DNA of 64,000 bases from Podocnemis expansa (lineage: Eukaryota; Chordata; Testudines; Podocnemididae): the NCBI GenBank assembly GCA_007922195.1, contig ML681992.1, positions 39,166,831-39,230,830 of the forward strand. The letters run 5' to 3'. Both the position numbers and the translations under genes were made by a program. The notes under the pieces are model-generated. The model had not been told where the DNA came from and ran no database searches. It saw only the letters and a program-made list of their open reading frames with translations. Below are positions 40,773 to 51,946 of the stretch, in pieces (position 1 is the first letter of the stretch; the number at the start of each line of letters is the position of its first letter).

Positions 40773-42700
40773 ATGCCAGGATTCAAGCCGTGCTTAGGAT
40801 GCTGCAAGGCTTTCCTGATGGACAATCCGCACGAGAAGTGCCTTGCTTGCTTGGGTGAGTCCCACATCACAGCGGACTGCCCCATATGCCAATCCTTCAA
40901 GCAATAGACTCGGCTGGAAAGGGAGCATCGACTCTGCCTCATTTCGGGGAACGGAGCCACTCCACTCGAAAGCGGCTGAGCCGTCAGCACTCTGCCAGAC
41001 CCCCAATCAGCCTGGGCTCAAGCTTCCCGCCGATCCCCGGTACCAGGCCCAAGATCTCAGCCCTCCATGGTACCTTCTAGGCACCAACATCGCCAGTCTC
41101 CCGGTAGCCTCCCAGCTGCCCCAAGCAGGGCCCCGGCTCAGGCACTGGCTCGCCAAGAGCACTTAAATCTGGCTTCGGTGCAGAACGTGAGGCAACTGGC
41201 CACAATGGCACCGCCTCCCTTGGCACCGCTGGACATGGCATCACCCACAAGTCTGGCACCACCTACGAGTCCGGCACCTTCCACAAGCCCAGCGCCGCCA
41301 CCAAGCCCAGTACTGCTGGATCCAGCACCGTTGCCGATAACCCCACTTCCAGTACCGTCACTTCTGGTACCGTCGGATTCAGCACCGCCAACACCTGCAC
41401 CAATGCCGGTACTGTCTTGGGCCTCCTCACCTCTCTCCAACCCAGCACCATTGAACCCAGTACCGGGCCCAAGTTCTACAGCTCCACGTCACCGCTTCTC
41501 CGAGGAGTTCTCGGTACCGGACTGCCGACTGTGGGGGGGGAGGTCATCCAGCTCGTCCTCAGAGGATCCCTTTCTTCCCCCCCACGAGGAGCACCCAAGA
41601 AAGCGAGCCCACAAAAGCTCCATGTCACCAAGCACGCGCTGCAGGCACCCATCGGGGGAAACATCTGGCCCCCTCATAACGCCTATGGCGCTGTTGAGGT
41701 CCCCGCACAATGAATGGACTCTCGACTGGCTGAACGTGATGGCAGATGACACCTCCTCCCAGTATGCATGTTCACCTGCACCGGAGTCCTCGGATTTCTC
41801 CAACGATGAGCCAGACCCTGATTGTACACAGCGAAGCAGATCAAGGGCCCCATCATCTTTGTTGCCTGACAAGAGATTAATTGACATGTCCACTGACCGC
41901 GAAGGGATCCTCGCGTCAAACAGGACCTTCTCTGCCGCATGGCGGCGAACCTGAAGCTCAAGCTAGGGGTGATCCAGGTGGAGGATGACTCCCTCTTTGA
42001 CGCGTCATCAAGCCCCACCGGCTAAAGTCGGAATCCCCTTGCATGCCGGGGTGTTCCACATTGTCCAGGAACACTGGCAAATGCCTTCCTTGATCCCACC
42101 AGTGTCCAAAATAGCAGACAAGAAATATTCCATCTCCCCGGAAGGTTTTCCCTTCCTGTTTCACCACCCGGCCCCAGGGTCCTTGGTGGTCGACGCAGTC
42201 AACCAAAGGGAGAGACAAGGCCAACCTAGCACCACCCCCAAGAACAAGGAGGCACAGAGGCTCAACCTGCTCGGCAGGAAAGTTTACTCCTCAGCCGCCC
42301 TCCAGCTGCACATCTCAAATCATTCTGCTTTGACGATGCGCTACATCATGGGCCTGTGGGAAGCCCTACGAAATCTCTGATCGGTCATCCCCGAGGATCA
42401 CATGAGAGACTTCAAAGTGATGCTGGATGAGGGAGAGAGAGCATCCAGGGACACGCTTGTGGCAACCTGGGATGCAGTGGATATGGCAGCACGCACAATG
42501 GCATCGGCAATGGTGATGTGCCATTTGGCCTGGCTCCAGAACTCGGGCCTCTCCACGCAGTGCAACAAATTATTCAAGACCTTCCCTTTGAAAGCCCCGA
42601 CTTCTTCGCATCTTTCACAGACGTGAAGCTGCATGGTATGAAGGACTCGAGGGCCACTTTGAGGTTCCTCGGGATCTAGCTTTCGCAACCTGTTAGACGT
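40773..42700 (+). pseudogene. DIRS gag-like gene, disrupted
   Basis: The ATG at 40773 opens a cysteine-rich N-terminus (CLGCCKAF, HEKCLACLGESH, DCPICQSF) resembling a zinc-binding Gag head, with an in-frame TAG at 40905-40907. A proline- and serine-rich stretch (41067-41700) follows, then the conserved C-terminal part with PGSLVVDAVNQ, LLGRKVYSSAALQLHISNH, MRYIMGLWEA and AWLQNSGL. The frame shifts near 41925 and back near 41990-42010, and a TGA lies at 42378-42380. Gag proteins of this group are thought to form nucleoprotein particles. Homologous remnants occur on the minus strand at 33.5-34.3 kb. Confidence 0.75.
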
Positions 42701-43099
42701 TCCTCAAAGTCACACCAGCTACAACAGCAGCTACAGCAACTGAAACAACAGCTGCAGCTGCAGACCAAGTTTCCGAGATCTCTCCAGTTTCCCCAGCACC
42801 ACCTCGGGGACCTGGACAAAGATAAATGTCGGGTAAGTAAAGGGGGTAAGCTGGACGCCTCCCAGTCAGGGCAGCGCGGACAGGGGTCAGACCATTCATT
42901 GGGCTGCAAACAGTGTTTTTGACGGTCCCTCTGAGGGCAGCGCTCCACAGCCCCTGTTCTCCCCCCACCGCCTCCGCCACTTCGCTCCATGGTGGACCCG
43001 GGTCACTTCGGACCAGTGGGTCCTCGACACAGTAGCAAGAGGATACCACATCCAATTCCTATCAACCCCACAGGACAGGAAACCATCCCCTCCCATAAT

Positions 43100-44690
43100 C
43101 CCAGAGAACCCCGAACTACTAGGCAAGCTCGAGGCCAAATGTCAAAAGTTACTTTCCCTTGGAGCCATCGAAAAGGTTCCCAAGGGGGAACGCAGCAAAG
43201 GGTTCTATTCCCACTACTTCCTGGTCCCCAAACCCAATGGGGACCTATGGCCCATCCTAGACCTCAGAGCTCTCAACAAAAACATAAAAAGAATAAAATT
43301 CCACATGATCTCCCTACTGCAGGTCATTCCCTCCCTGTTCCCAGGAGTGTGGTTCGCAGCCCTCGACCTAAAGGACGCTTACTTCCACATAGCCATCCGG
43401 CCCCACCACAGGCGGTTCCTCAGGTTTGTAGTGGCACGACGCCACAACCAGTTCACTGCCCTCCCCTTCGGGTTATCACTAGCCCCCAGGGTGTTCACAA
43501 AGTGTGTTGCACCGGTTACAGCTTTCCTACGCAGGAGGGGTATAAGAATCTACCCCTACCTGGATGACTGGCTCATAGTGGGCAAGTTAAGTTAACAAAT
43601 ACAAGACCATATCGACGTCGTAATGAACCTGTGCGAGTTCCTGGGCTTCCACATAAACTTGGAGAAGTCCATGCTTTGCCCCACCCAGGATATATTGTTC
43701 ATTGGGGCACACCTGGACGCTCGGAAAGGCATCACATCTTTGCCCCTGTCAAGATTTCAGTCCATCTGCACCATCATCACGGAGCTCCAGGAGCCTGGGC
43801 TGACCACAGCACACAGATGCATGCAGCTCCTGGGGCACATGGCAGAGGCCACATCGGTAATCCGAACAGCTCGCCTGCGGATGCGACCGTTTCAGCTCTG
43901 GTTCGCCACAAGCTTCCGACCAGAACCGGACCATCTCGACAAGGTAATCTCAGTACCCCAGCATGCCCTGGAGTCCCTGCAAATCTGGCAGGACCTTGAC
44001 TTCGCGATGGGGGGAATCCCATTCAGGGAGTCCAAACCTGCAGTAACCCTGATAATGGATGCTTCCAACCTGGGGTGGGGCGCCCACCTGTCTGGGGGCC
44101 TCTCCACGCAAGGCACCTGGAGCCCCGAAGACAGTCTCCTCCACATAAATGTGAAGGAGCTCAGGGCCATCAGGCTGGCCTGCATGACCTTCCTGGACCA
44201 GATCCAGGGCAGAGTGGTCCAAATCCTCTCAGACAACACAGCAGCCGTGTTCTACACAAACCGCCAAGGGGGAGTCTGCTCCTCGGCCCTATGCAAGGAA
44301 GCGACCAAGCTGTGGCAACTAGCAATAGACCATCACTTCACACCAACTGCCACCCATCTCTCCGGGGTGGACAATGGCATAGCGGACTCACTCAGCAGAA
44401 AGCCACTGGTGAATCACAAGTGGTCCCTCCACAACAAGGTTTTCTCCCTGCTGACAATCAGGTGGGGAACCCCTCAGATCGACCTCTTTGCCACGGCGCA
44501 GAACCACAAATCTCCTCGGTTCTGCTCCCTCTGAGGTTGGGAGAAGGGGTCTCTCAACGATGCCTTTCTCCTCAACTGGTTGGGAGTCCTAATGTACGCC
44601 TTCCCGCCAATTCCCCTGATTCACAGGGTGCTTCTGAAGGTCCTCACAGATGAGGCACTGATCATCCTGATAGCCCCGGACTGACCCAGG
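43100..44690 (+). pseudogene. DIRS reverse transcriptase and RNase H, disrupted
   Basis: One frame carries RT motifs in order: GAIEKVPKG, YFLVPKPNGDLWPILDLR, AALDLKDAYFHIAI, LPFGLSLAPRVFT and the catalytic YLDD at 43557-43568. FLGFHINLEKSMLCP follows. RNase H then shows its acidic residues in LIMDASNLGWGAHL, INVKELRAI, SDNTAAVFY and NGIADSLSR (about 44050-44400). In-frame stops lie at 43593-43595, 44532-44534 and near 44682. The catalytic residues are retained despite the stops. RT and RNase H copy the element's RNA into DNA. Confidence 0.88.
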
Positions 44691-44746
44691 CAACACTGGT
44701 TCCCTCTCCTACAAGACATGTCAGTGAGGACCCCGCTCCGCCTCCC

Positions 44747-45910
44747 ATGGTGGTCGGACCTTCTGACACAGGACTCGAGATGCCTTTGGCACCCCAACCC
44801 GGGCCTGCTACACCTGACAGCCTGGATGCTCTCTGGCTCAGCGAGCAAGAGAGACACTCCTCGGATAGGGTTAAAAAGGTCCTGGTTGGTAGCAGAAAAC
44901 CCTCCACCAGATCCTCCTACATCGCAAAATGGAATCACTTCTCCACTTGGTGCCATGATAAAAACATAGACCCTATCTCTGCACCAGAACAGGCAACCTT
45001 AGATTACCTTCTTGACCTAAGGGAGAAAGGCCTATCTCTGTCATAATTGAAAGTGTATTTGGCAGCAATCTCAGCCTTTCACCAAATGACAGATGGGGTC
45101 CCACTCTTCTCACACCCCATCTGCCATAGATTCCTGAAAGGAGTGGAAAAACTTTTTCCCCACATCCGTAACCCCACCCCGCAGTGGGACTTGAACGTGG
45201 TGCTGACAGAACCGCTGTATGAGCCCTTAGACTCAGCCACCCTGCTAGTGCTGTCCTGGAAGGTGACTTTCCTGGTGGCCATTACATCGGCTAGAAGGGT
45301 CTCAAAGTTACGAGCCCTATCCTCTGAACCCCCATAAACAGTTTTCTTTCCCGACAAGGTGGTCCTGTGTCACCACCCCTCATTCCTGCCCAAGGTCACC
45401 ACCCCCTTCCACATGAACCAAGAAATCTGCCTGCCGGTCTTCTATCCAGACCCGCAGGTGACAGAAAACCAGAGATGGTGGCACACCCTGGATGTGAGGA
45501 GAGCGCTCTTAACCTACATTGAGCGCACCCGATCCTTCCGCGAGACCCCCCAACTGTTCGTGGCAGTCGCAGAACGCATGAAAGGTTCCCCAGTATCCTC
45601 CCAATGCATCTCCAAGTGGATTGTGAACTGTATTAAAGACTGCTACAGAAGGTCAAACACGCCTCTCCCAGAGCCAGTGAGAGCCCACTCTACAGAGCTC
45701 AGACGTCTTCCATGGCCTTCCTTGCTAAGGTCCCGATCCAAGAGATCTACAGGGCCACTATGTGGTCGTCGGTACATACCTTCACAATGCACAACATCAT
45801 TGCCCAACAGGCAAGAAATGATGCCGCTGTGGGCAGAGCTGTACTCAGTGTGGGTAGACTGTAACTCCTCCCACCATCCTTGGGTACGGCTAGCAGTCAC
45901 CTGTAACTGA
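44747..45910 (+). pseudogene. DIRS tyrosine recombinase, disrupted
   Basis: It overlaps the end of the RT frame in a different frame. The N-terminal core-binding part reads STRSSYIAKWNHFSTWC and LKVYLAAISAFHQ. The catalytic part begins VAITSARRVSKLRAL, with the expected first arginine. Stops in the same frame lie at 45044-45046 and 45335-45337. A single-base loss near 45700 shifts the last part, where another frame reads AFLAKVPIQEIYRATMWSSV and HTFTMHN. The residue where the nucleophilic tyrosine is expected after HTFT appears to be Asn, so catalysis would be lost. The enzyme would integrate circular element DNA without target duplication. Confidence 0.82.
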
Positions 45911-46212
45911 GTGATGTGAGCAGCGCTCAAAGGAGAATGGTTGGTTACTCATCGTACTCAACATTCAGGTCCCTCCCACCATCCCGCTAACGGAGTTGGC
46001 AAAGGTATATGGGACTGTGAGGGCCAGGGTCATGGTCACCTATATAGCCGCCGCCGCGGCGTGGAGGGGGCGTTGGCCATGCGCCCTGACCTGACAGGCT
46101 AACGCTAAAGACTTTCCGAGCTACCATGCGCTGCGGCACGTAGACACCTATAACTGAATGTATGTGAGCAGCCCATCTCGAAGAAGGACGGTTACGGTGA
46201 GTAACCAACCGT
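45885..46212 (+). repeat. DIRS internal complementary region and right terminal repeat
   Basis: The internal copy has CCTGTAACTGAGTGATGTGAG followed by GGTTGGTTACTCAT. The terminal copy near 46150-46210 has CCTATAACTGAATGTATGTGA and GGTTACGGTGAGTAACC. These direct and inverted end copies are the substrate layout used by DIRS elements to complete their termini. Confidence 0.8.
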
Positions 46213-47499
46213 TTTGCCTCTAAAGAAAATGAATACCCCGAAAGAGCAGACCACTTTGATGAGTGAGTGCTATTGTTAAATGGCCATTCTTCAGACTGGA
46301 AATACTAAGGGCAGGGTGGGGGGAGCAGCACAGGAACCTTCTCTGCCTTGTTCTCAGTTCACTCTATTATTGTCTTCTCTTTGGCTGTTTGCAGGGGAGG
46401 CAGAAGGCGGGCAGCCTGGCTGGCTGGGTGTGCCAGTTTGGTGTGACCCTGCTTGCAGCACTGCACTGGCAGCCCCAGCCAGCCTGTCTGCTTGCTACAT
46501 GAGTTCCCCAACTTCCCTTACCTGGGTTGCACACACCTGGAAGCTGGGAGAGGGCCAGAGCCTTTTTAAATTTCCTGCCCAATGGTAGGCCCAGCCCGGC
46601 ATGGGAAAGTGGAGCTGCTGTGCTGGCATCCATCCACTCCACTTCTCAACAATCTCATGCTGCCACTCAAAGTTGGGGGCAAGCATTACAGCAAAGTTCA
46701 GGGGAGGTGTGGGCTCTATTTTAAAAGGTGGAGAAGCGCAGCAGTAGGTGTCTTCAGTGTGGGTCAGCAGGGTGTTGTCTCTCAGCTGGACGCACAGATA
46801 CCATCCACTTCTCCCGTGTATGGGGAACCTAAGCAAGTTGGCTGGAAGTCCAAGGGATGGTCTTATCCACCATCTTCCCTCCCACTCCTATTTTCTGAGC
46901 TCCCTGACTTCTGATATTCATCAATAGAAACCTAAAGAAGATAGGGAATGATACGCCTTGTCAGACAGGAGAAGACTTTTTATATGTCCTCCTAACATGG
47001 TCTGTGACCTTTTAAGGGGAAATTGCCAGCACCTTGGTTCATTTATAGGGAACGCTGGAAGCGAATGATTGCTCATTTTACACAATTTTAATACAGATGG
47101 GTATGAAGGAGTTATTGCATGGCAACATGGCATGGAGAGGAGCACAGGGCCTCAGTGTGATGGGGGCATAGCACAGAGGCTAAACACACTGGACCAGGGT
47201 AATCCATGGTAGTCCATATGGCCAGACTGCTCTGGTACCTGGCCAGACTGCTCTGGTACCTAGCCAGCTGCTGACTAGAAACTGACAACTTTGGTTTTAG
47301 TCATCAGCTGGCATGGCCCCAGGGAGCATATTTCCTTTCAGAAACATCATACCTCCATGTTTCCAAAATTTCCATTTCATGTGAAACTTCCACACTCCAA
47401 AATATTCCATATAAATGACGGGGTGGGGCCTTTTGGGGGTGGGGCCCATGACATGGGCAGGGCCTGTGCCCTGTGCCCCAGGTCTTTTGCTTCTCAGGG
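46213..47499. other. intergenic, no feature recognised
   Basis: There is a perfect 21-bp direct duplication near 47220-47262 (CTGGCCAGACTGCTCTGGTAC type). No exon or known repeat was identified. Confidence 0.4.
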
Positions 47500-49035
47500 A
47501 CGTTGTTGGATAGCAAATACTTCCTTTTGGTTGTTTTCAAGCTACTGCTTATTAATTTCATTGGGAGACACCTAATTTTTGTGTTACGTGACATATTAAA
47601 TAGCATTTCCTTATTCACTTTCTCCATACCATTCATGATTTTATAGACCTCTATATCCATCCTTACTCATTTCTTTTCCAAACTGAAAAGCCCCAGTTTT
47701 ATTAAACTCTTCTCAGATGGAAGCTATGCAAGACCCCTAATCATTTTAATTGCCGTTCTCTGTACCTTTTCCAATTCAAATATATATATTTTTGAGACCG
47801 AGTGATCAGATCTGAATGCCATATTCGAGATGTGGGAGTACCCTGGGTTTATATAGTGTTCTTATAATAGTTTGTCTTATTAAATCTATTTCCTTTCCTA
47901 ATGGTTCCTTCCTAACAGGCCATTAGCTTTTGTACACACAAACTGAACAGAATTTTTCAGAGAACTATCCAGAGTAGACTCCAACACCTGGCGAGACTTA
48001 CACATATCCTCACGGTTTAACTGATCGCCATATTTTGAGTCAGAATTTGAGAAGGAATTTTGCCCCAGGGCATATTGTCAAGGGCTGTGGGGGTTTTTCA
48101 CCTTCCTTTGTAGCACGGAGCAAGGGTTAGCTGACTTGCTGCTGAATTCTCTGTACTTGAAAGGCTTTAAATCATGACTTGAAGACTAGGAACTCAGAAG
48201 TCAGAGAGTTATTGAGTAGTAACAGCTAAGTTAGAACCCATTATTTTATGTATATAACTGGGTTTCTGTTTTCAACTATGTATTACTTTGTATTTATCAA
48301 CATCAAATTTCAGCTGTCGTTTTATTGTCCAGTCAACCAGTTTTGTATGATCCCTTTGTAAAACTCTTCACAGTCTGGTTTAGATTTAATAATCCAGAAT
48401 TGATAATAATCCAATTAAATTTTGAGTAATTTTTTACCATCTGCAAAACCTGCCACCTCAGTGTTCACCAGGACTGTAACTACCTATTCCAGCACCCTGG
48501 GCAAGCAGTCTCAAAAGCGCCCTCCCCTGACCCAGGCCCCAATCTGTCCCCACCCACCACTGAAAGGCATTAGGGAACTGGATCCATCCCCAGCTGCCTT
48601 CCAGTGGTGGCTGGGGATGGATTCAACTCCCCACTATCGCTGGAGCAGCACAAAACTGGATCTGTCTGCAGTCGCTGCTCTCAAGCCCCAGGCAAAACTG
48701 GAAGCTGCAGCGGCACTGGAAGTCCCCAGCGCTGACTTTTAGAGGGTGCAGGAGATGGATCCGGCTCCCCACGATGGCTGGGGAAGCAACTGGCTCCTCA
48801 GGGGTGGCAAGGAGCTGGATCTGTCCCCAGCTGCTGCAGGGAGTCAGATCTATCCCCTGAGCTCACTAAAATTTGGTGCCTAGGGCTTTGCCCTGCTCAC
48901 CCCAGCCTAGTTATGGCCCCAGTGTTCACCCCTTTTACCTGATCCTTTGTTAATAGGCCAAATGGTATTGGTCCAAGACCAGTAGCCAACTTTGTGTGCT
49001 AATCTAAGGAAATGGTCATTCATGAACCACTTTTC
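47500..49035 (-). repeat. CR1 ORF2 fragment with two nested insertions
   Basis: Minus-strand CR1 ORF2 sequence runs at 47500-47990, 48215-48468 and 48922-49035, collinear across the insertions. The inserted pieces are a LINE 3' UTR fragment (47991-48214, similar to 17750-17935) and a hAT MITE (48469-48921). Words such as CCATTCATGATTTTATAGAC and CATCAAATTTCAGCTG are typical CR1 antisense. The frames are broken. Confidence 0.75.
48469..48921. mobile_element. hAT-like MITE nested in CR1, perfect 8-bp duplication
   Basis: The ends are CAGGACTGTAACTACC and CCTAGTTATGGCCCCA, an inverted pair, flanked by identical octamers GTGTTCAC (48461-48468 and 48922-48929). Removing one copy restores continuous CR1 sequence (CAGTGTTCACCCC). 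The body is made of GGATCCGTCCCCAGCTGC-like words. A related start is seen at 34510, and a similar word at 49640. Confidence 0.85.
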
Positions 49036-49189
49036 AGTTTTTAGTATGGTGCCATATAGTCCATCTTTACCCTCACAATCTCACACCTCATTGGTCCTCC
49101 CACAGCCCCCGATTTCAATTCCTGGAGAGAACATTGGCTGGGGACACACAGGGCTCATGCCCAGCAATAGCAACGCCACTTAGGCCCTA

Positions 49190-49700
49190 GAACAGGGTTG
49201 TCCAACCTTTTTGGGTGAGGGGCCATATTGCAATTTTTTCTCCATCGAGGGCTAGTGAGAAAATTTTTGACAGATAAGACAAATTGATCTTATAAATAAA
49301 CTTTAATAAAATAATGATCAGTGTGATATTTGGCATTGCTTTTGCTTGCAACAGGTACAGAAGACAAGGGGGGTAGAGGTGCCTGTGTGACGGAGCAAGG
49401 CAGAGTGTGGGGAGCAACGCAGGACAGGAGAGCATGGCACAGGTGGCAAGGAGAAGGGTGAGGTGTGGGCAGCAGAGAGCTGGGTGGCAGGACTTAGCTA
49501 CTTCTTGAGAGGGACCCCACCAGCTCTGCTCTCCTCACTCCCTGGCAAGCACTGCTCAGTGAAACCCAGCCCTGAACTGCTCTCTGGCCATGTCACCTCT
49601 CTCTGCAGCTGTGCAGGGTGGAAAATTGACAAAGGCAAGGCTGTAACTATGGCGGGGCCAATGGGGCTTTGCACCGGAGTGGCTCAATAGAGCCACCCTA
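49190..49700. repeat. hAT-like fragment and unclassified repeat
   Basis: It begins ACAGGGTTGTCCAACCTTTT, a typical hAT end (the CAGGGTTGTCCAACC type), followed by GGGGCCATATTGC. A matching right terminus is not clear. The stretch from 49640 (GGCTGTAACTATGGCGG) resembles the 48469 family. Confidence 0.5.
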
Positions 49701-50029
49701 TTAAAAGGTGTGTTTTGCGGTGCTGGCCCCAAGCACCACTAATTGCAAGGGCCATGACTGGATTGGAACGTGCCCTGGGTGCTCAAATAGCATGTTACGG
49801 CTCTGGACAAGGGCCCCGGCTGGCCCCAGCTCTCCGGCTCTTTTGGCAGCACCCTGCAGGCTGGCTAAAAACCCTTGGCAGGCTGGAGTTCAGTCCCAGG
49901 GCTGCAGATTGAAGAAGCCTGCTCGAGGGCGTCCTGAGGCTCTGTGGGGAGAAGGGCTGAATTCACCCCGATCCCGCTCCAGGGCGTTAATTCTGCTAGC
50001 CCCAGCGCACACAGGCTGTTGCCGCAGCA

Positions 50030-51170
50030 GTGAGCCAGGATTCTCCCTAGGACCTGAACTTAGGTGGGGGGTAAGGGAGGTTTTGGGGGTGCTCACTAAT
50101 TTGGTATAACAGTTACTAGCAGACACCTGGGGAGGTGTTGGGAAATTTGTGGGGGTGGGTGGAGGGGGGTGGTAGGGAAATCCCTGCACTGGGAGCCCCT
50201 CCCATGCTGTGGGAAAGAGCCAAGTCCAGTATTCTGCCCAGCACTTGAAATTAGGGGGGGTATTGGGGTGCTCACTAATTTGGTGTAACACTGGTACTAG
50301 CTGACAGCTGGGGGNNNNNNNNNNNNNNNNNNNNNNNNNNNNNNNNNNNNNNNNNNNNNNNNNNNNNNNNNNNNNNNNNNNNNNNNNNNNNNNNNNNNNN
50401 NNNNNNNNNNNNNNNNNNNNNNNNNNNNNNNNNNNNNNNNNNNNNNNNNNNNNNNNNNNNNNNNNNNNNNNNNNNNNNNNNNNNNNNNNNNNNNNNNNNN
50501 NNNNNNNNNNNNNNNNNNNNNNNNNNNNNNNNNNNNNNNNNNNNNNNNNNNNNNNNNNNNNNNNNNNNNNNNNNNNNNNNNNNNNNNNNNNNNNNNNNNN
50601 NNNNNNNNNNNNNNNNNNNNNNNNNNNNNNNNNNNNNNNNNNNNNNNNNNNNNNNNNNNNNNNNNNNNNNNNNNNNNNNNNNNNNNNNNNNNNNNNNNNN
50701 NNNNNNNNNNNNNNNNNNNNNNNTACACCCCCCTGAATTTCCCAGCACTCCTCCAGTTGTCGGCTAGTAACAGGGTCAGACCAATTTAGTGAGCACCCCA
50801 GTACCCCCCCACACACTCACCTTACACCCCCCTGAATTTCCCAGCGCTCCTCCAGTTGTCAGCTAGTGACAGGGTTAGACCAATTTAGTGAGCGCCCCAA
50901 TACCTCCTACACCCCCCTGAATTTCCCAACACTCCTCCAGCTGTCAGCTAGTGACAGGGTTAGACCAATTTAGTGAGCACCCCAGCACCCCTTAACACCC
51001 CACAATTGTTGGCTAGTTAACAGCGTTATACCAAATTCGTGAGTACACCCAATACCCACCTTACACCCCCCCTGAATTTCCCAGCACACCCTCCTAGTTG
51101 TCAGCTGGTTAGTGAGCACCCCGAATATCCCCATGCACCCCCCTAATTTCAAGTCCTGGGAAGGATACTG
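50030..51170. repeat. 85-bp tandem units arranged as an inverted repeat around a gap
   Basis: To the right of the gap, units start at about 50724, 50823, 50908 and 50993 with spacing near 85-99 bp. Each reads TACACCCCCCTGAATTTCCC, then CAGTTGTCAGCTAGTAACAG and CCAATTTAGTGAGCAC. To the left (50055-50314) the same unit appears as its reverse complement (GGTGCTCACTAATTTGGT, GGGAAATTTGTGGGGG). The unsequenced 50315-50723 is therefore the centre of a large inverted repeat. One unit also lies inside the element at 21276-23088 (about 22498-22618). Confidence 0.75.
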
Positions 51171-51176
51171 GTGGGG

Positions 51177-51435
51177 ACCACTGTTCCCTCTAAGCTGTGC
51201 ACATGCACACAGGTCATAAAGCCTGCGCACACAACAAAACAAAGTGTGCACAAAAAAATTGAGTAGTGCTAATATTGGTGCTCACAAAGAAATGTTTTTG
51301 CACACACAAAGAAATTGTTTGAGCACACAGCCTACAAGTAATGGCAGCACCAGCAGGAGGCAAACTGGGGAAGAGCAGCAGCTTCACAGCTGGTGCCAGC
51401 TGGCCAAGTTCAGTGTTTCTGTACTTCTCAGGCAA
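51177..51435. repeat. GTTCCCTCTAAG-type MITE, partial
   Basis: The end CTGTTCCCTCTAAGCTGTGC is followed by GCACATGCACACAGG and several GCACACAAAGAAATG-like words. The right end is not resolved; the next repeat begins near 51436. Confidence 0.5.
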
Positions 51436-51575
51436 TTTCCAGAGAGGTAGCTGTGTTAGTCTAGTTCAGTGAAACAAGGAGTGTTGAAAGCAGCTAAGGA
51501 AGTGGATTTTCTCCCATGGAAGCTCATGCCATAAATACATTTGTTAGTCTTTAAAAGTGCTACTGGACTCTTCTT
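51436..51575. repeat. AGCTGTGTTAGTCTAG repeat, head and inverted body
   Basis: The head GAGGTAGCTGTGTTAGTCTA (51446 on) is in the + sense. TTTTCTCCCATGGAAGCTCA, CATTTGTTAGTCTTTAAAAG and TGCTACTGGACTCTTCTTTG (51508-51575) are the family body in the opposite sense. Confidence 0.6.
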
Positions 51576-51671
51576 TGTTGTACCTGGCTGGTAGCAGGGA
51601 CTGGCGTGCTACCTTTCTAAACTGCCAGACGGATCCCGGGTCTGGCCTCATGAGAAACCCAGCCCTAGCCT

Positions 51672-51946
51672 GAGGTACCAGGTCCCGAAGCATGGAAAGG
51701 AGAATAAGGAGGTTCAAAAAGGAGGACATTGAAGGACACATGGAGAAAATGTAGTATTAATGTAATAGTCTTCTGTTTTTAGGGGCCCTGGAATGCGTCC
51801 CCCTAAAAACAGGGTGTTCCAACAGATTTGATCCCCTGCAAATAAAAAGCCAGACAAAATCATGTATTTTTAAAATGCCTGCCAGATGGGGGACATGAAA
51901 GTAAAAAGGAGGAAATGTCGTCCTTTTGCCTGACATCTGGTACCCC
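51672..51946 (+). mobile_element. short TAGGGTTACCAGA-type element
   Basis: It begins GAGGTACCAGGTCCCGAAGC and ends GCCTGACATCTGGTACCCCTA. It matches 62797-63087 throughout and contains the hairpin CTGTTTTTAGGGG...CCCCCTAAAAACAG. It is a deletion derivative of the 1.8-kb element at 21276. Confidence 0.7.

Larger units (their letters stand above)
40543..46212 (+). mobile_element. near full-length DIRS-type tyrosine-recombinase retrotransposon
   Basis: The terminal repeats are inverted, not direct. The left end (40543-40693) includes TCAGTTACAGGTGTCTACGT and GTCTTTAGCGTTAGCC. The right end (46011-46212) carries the same words on the opposite strand, with small insertions. Just inside the right end, 45885-45960 repeats the terminal sequence (TGTAACTGAGTGATGTGAGC), as expected for a DIRS internal complementary region. 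The gene order is gag, reverse transcriptase, RNase H, tyrosine recombinase. No target duplication is expected, because integration uses a recombinase. Several stops and frameshifts make this copy inactive. Confidence 0.9.

Noticed and set aside
43749..44653. Alternative frames in the DIRS RT and RNase H region
   Set aside because: Shadows of the frame that carries YLDD and the RNase H motifs.
49890..50816. 308-codon minus-strand frame
   Set aside because: Most of it is the assembly gap; the rest is the 85-bp repeat unit.
50724..51165. Regularly spaced repeats considered as a CRISPR array
   Set aside because: The units are contiguous 85-bp tandem copies without unique spacers, in a vertebrate genome.
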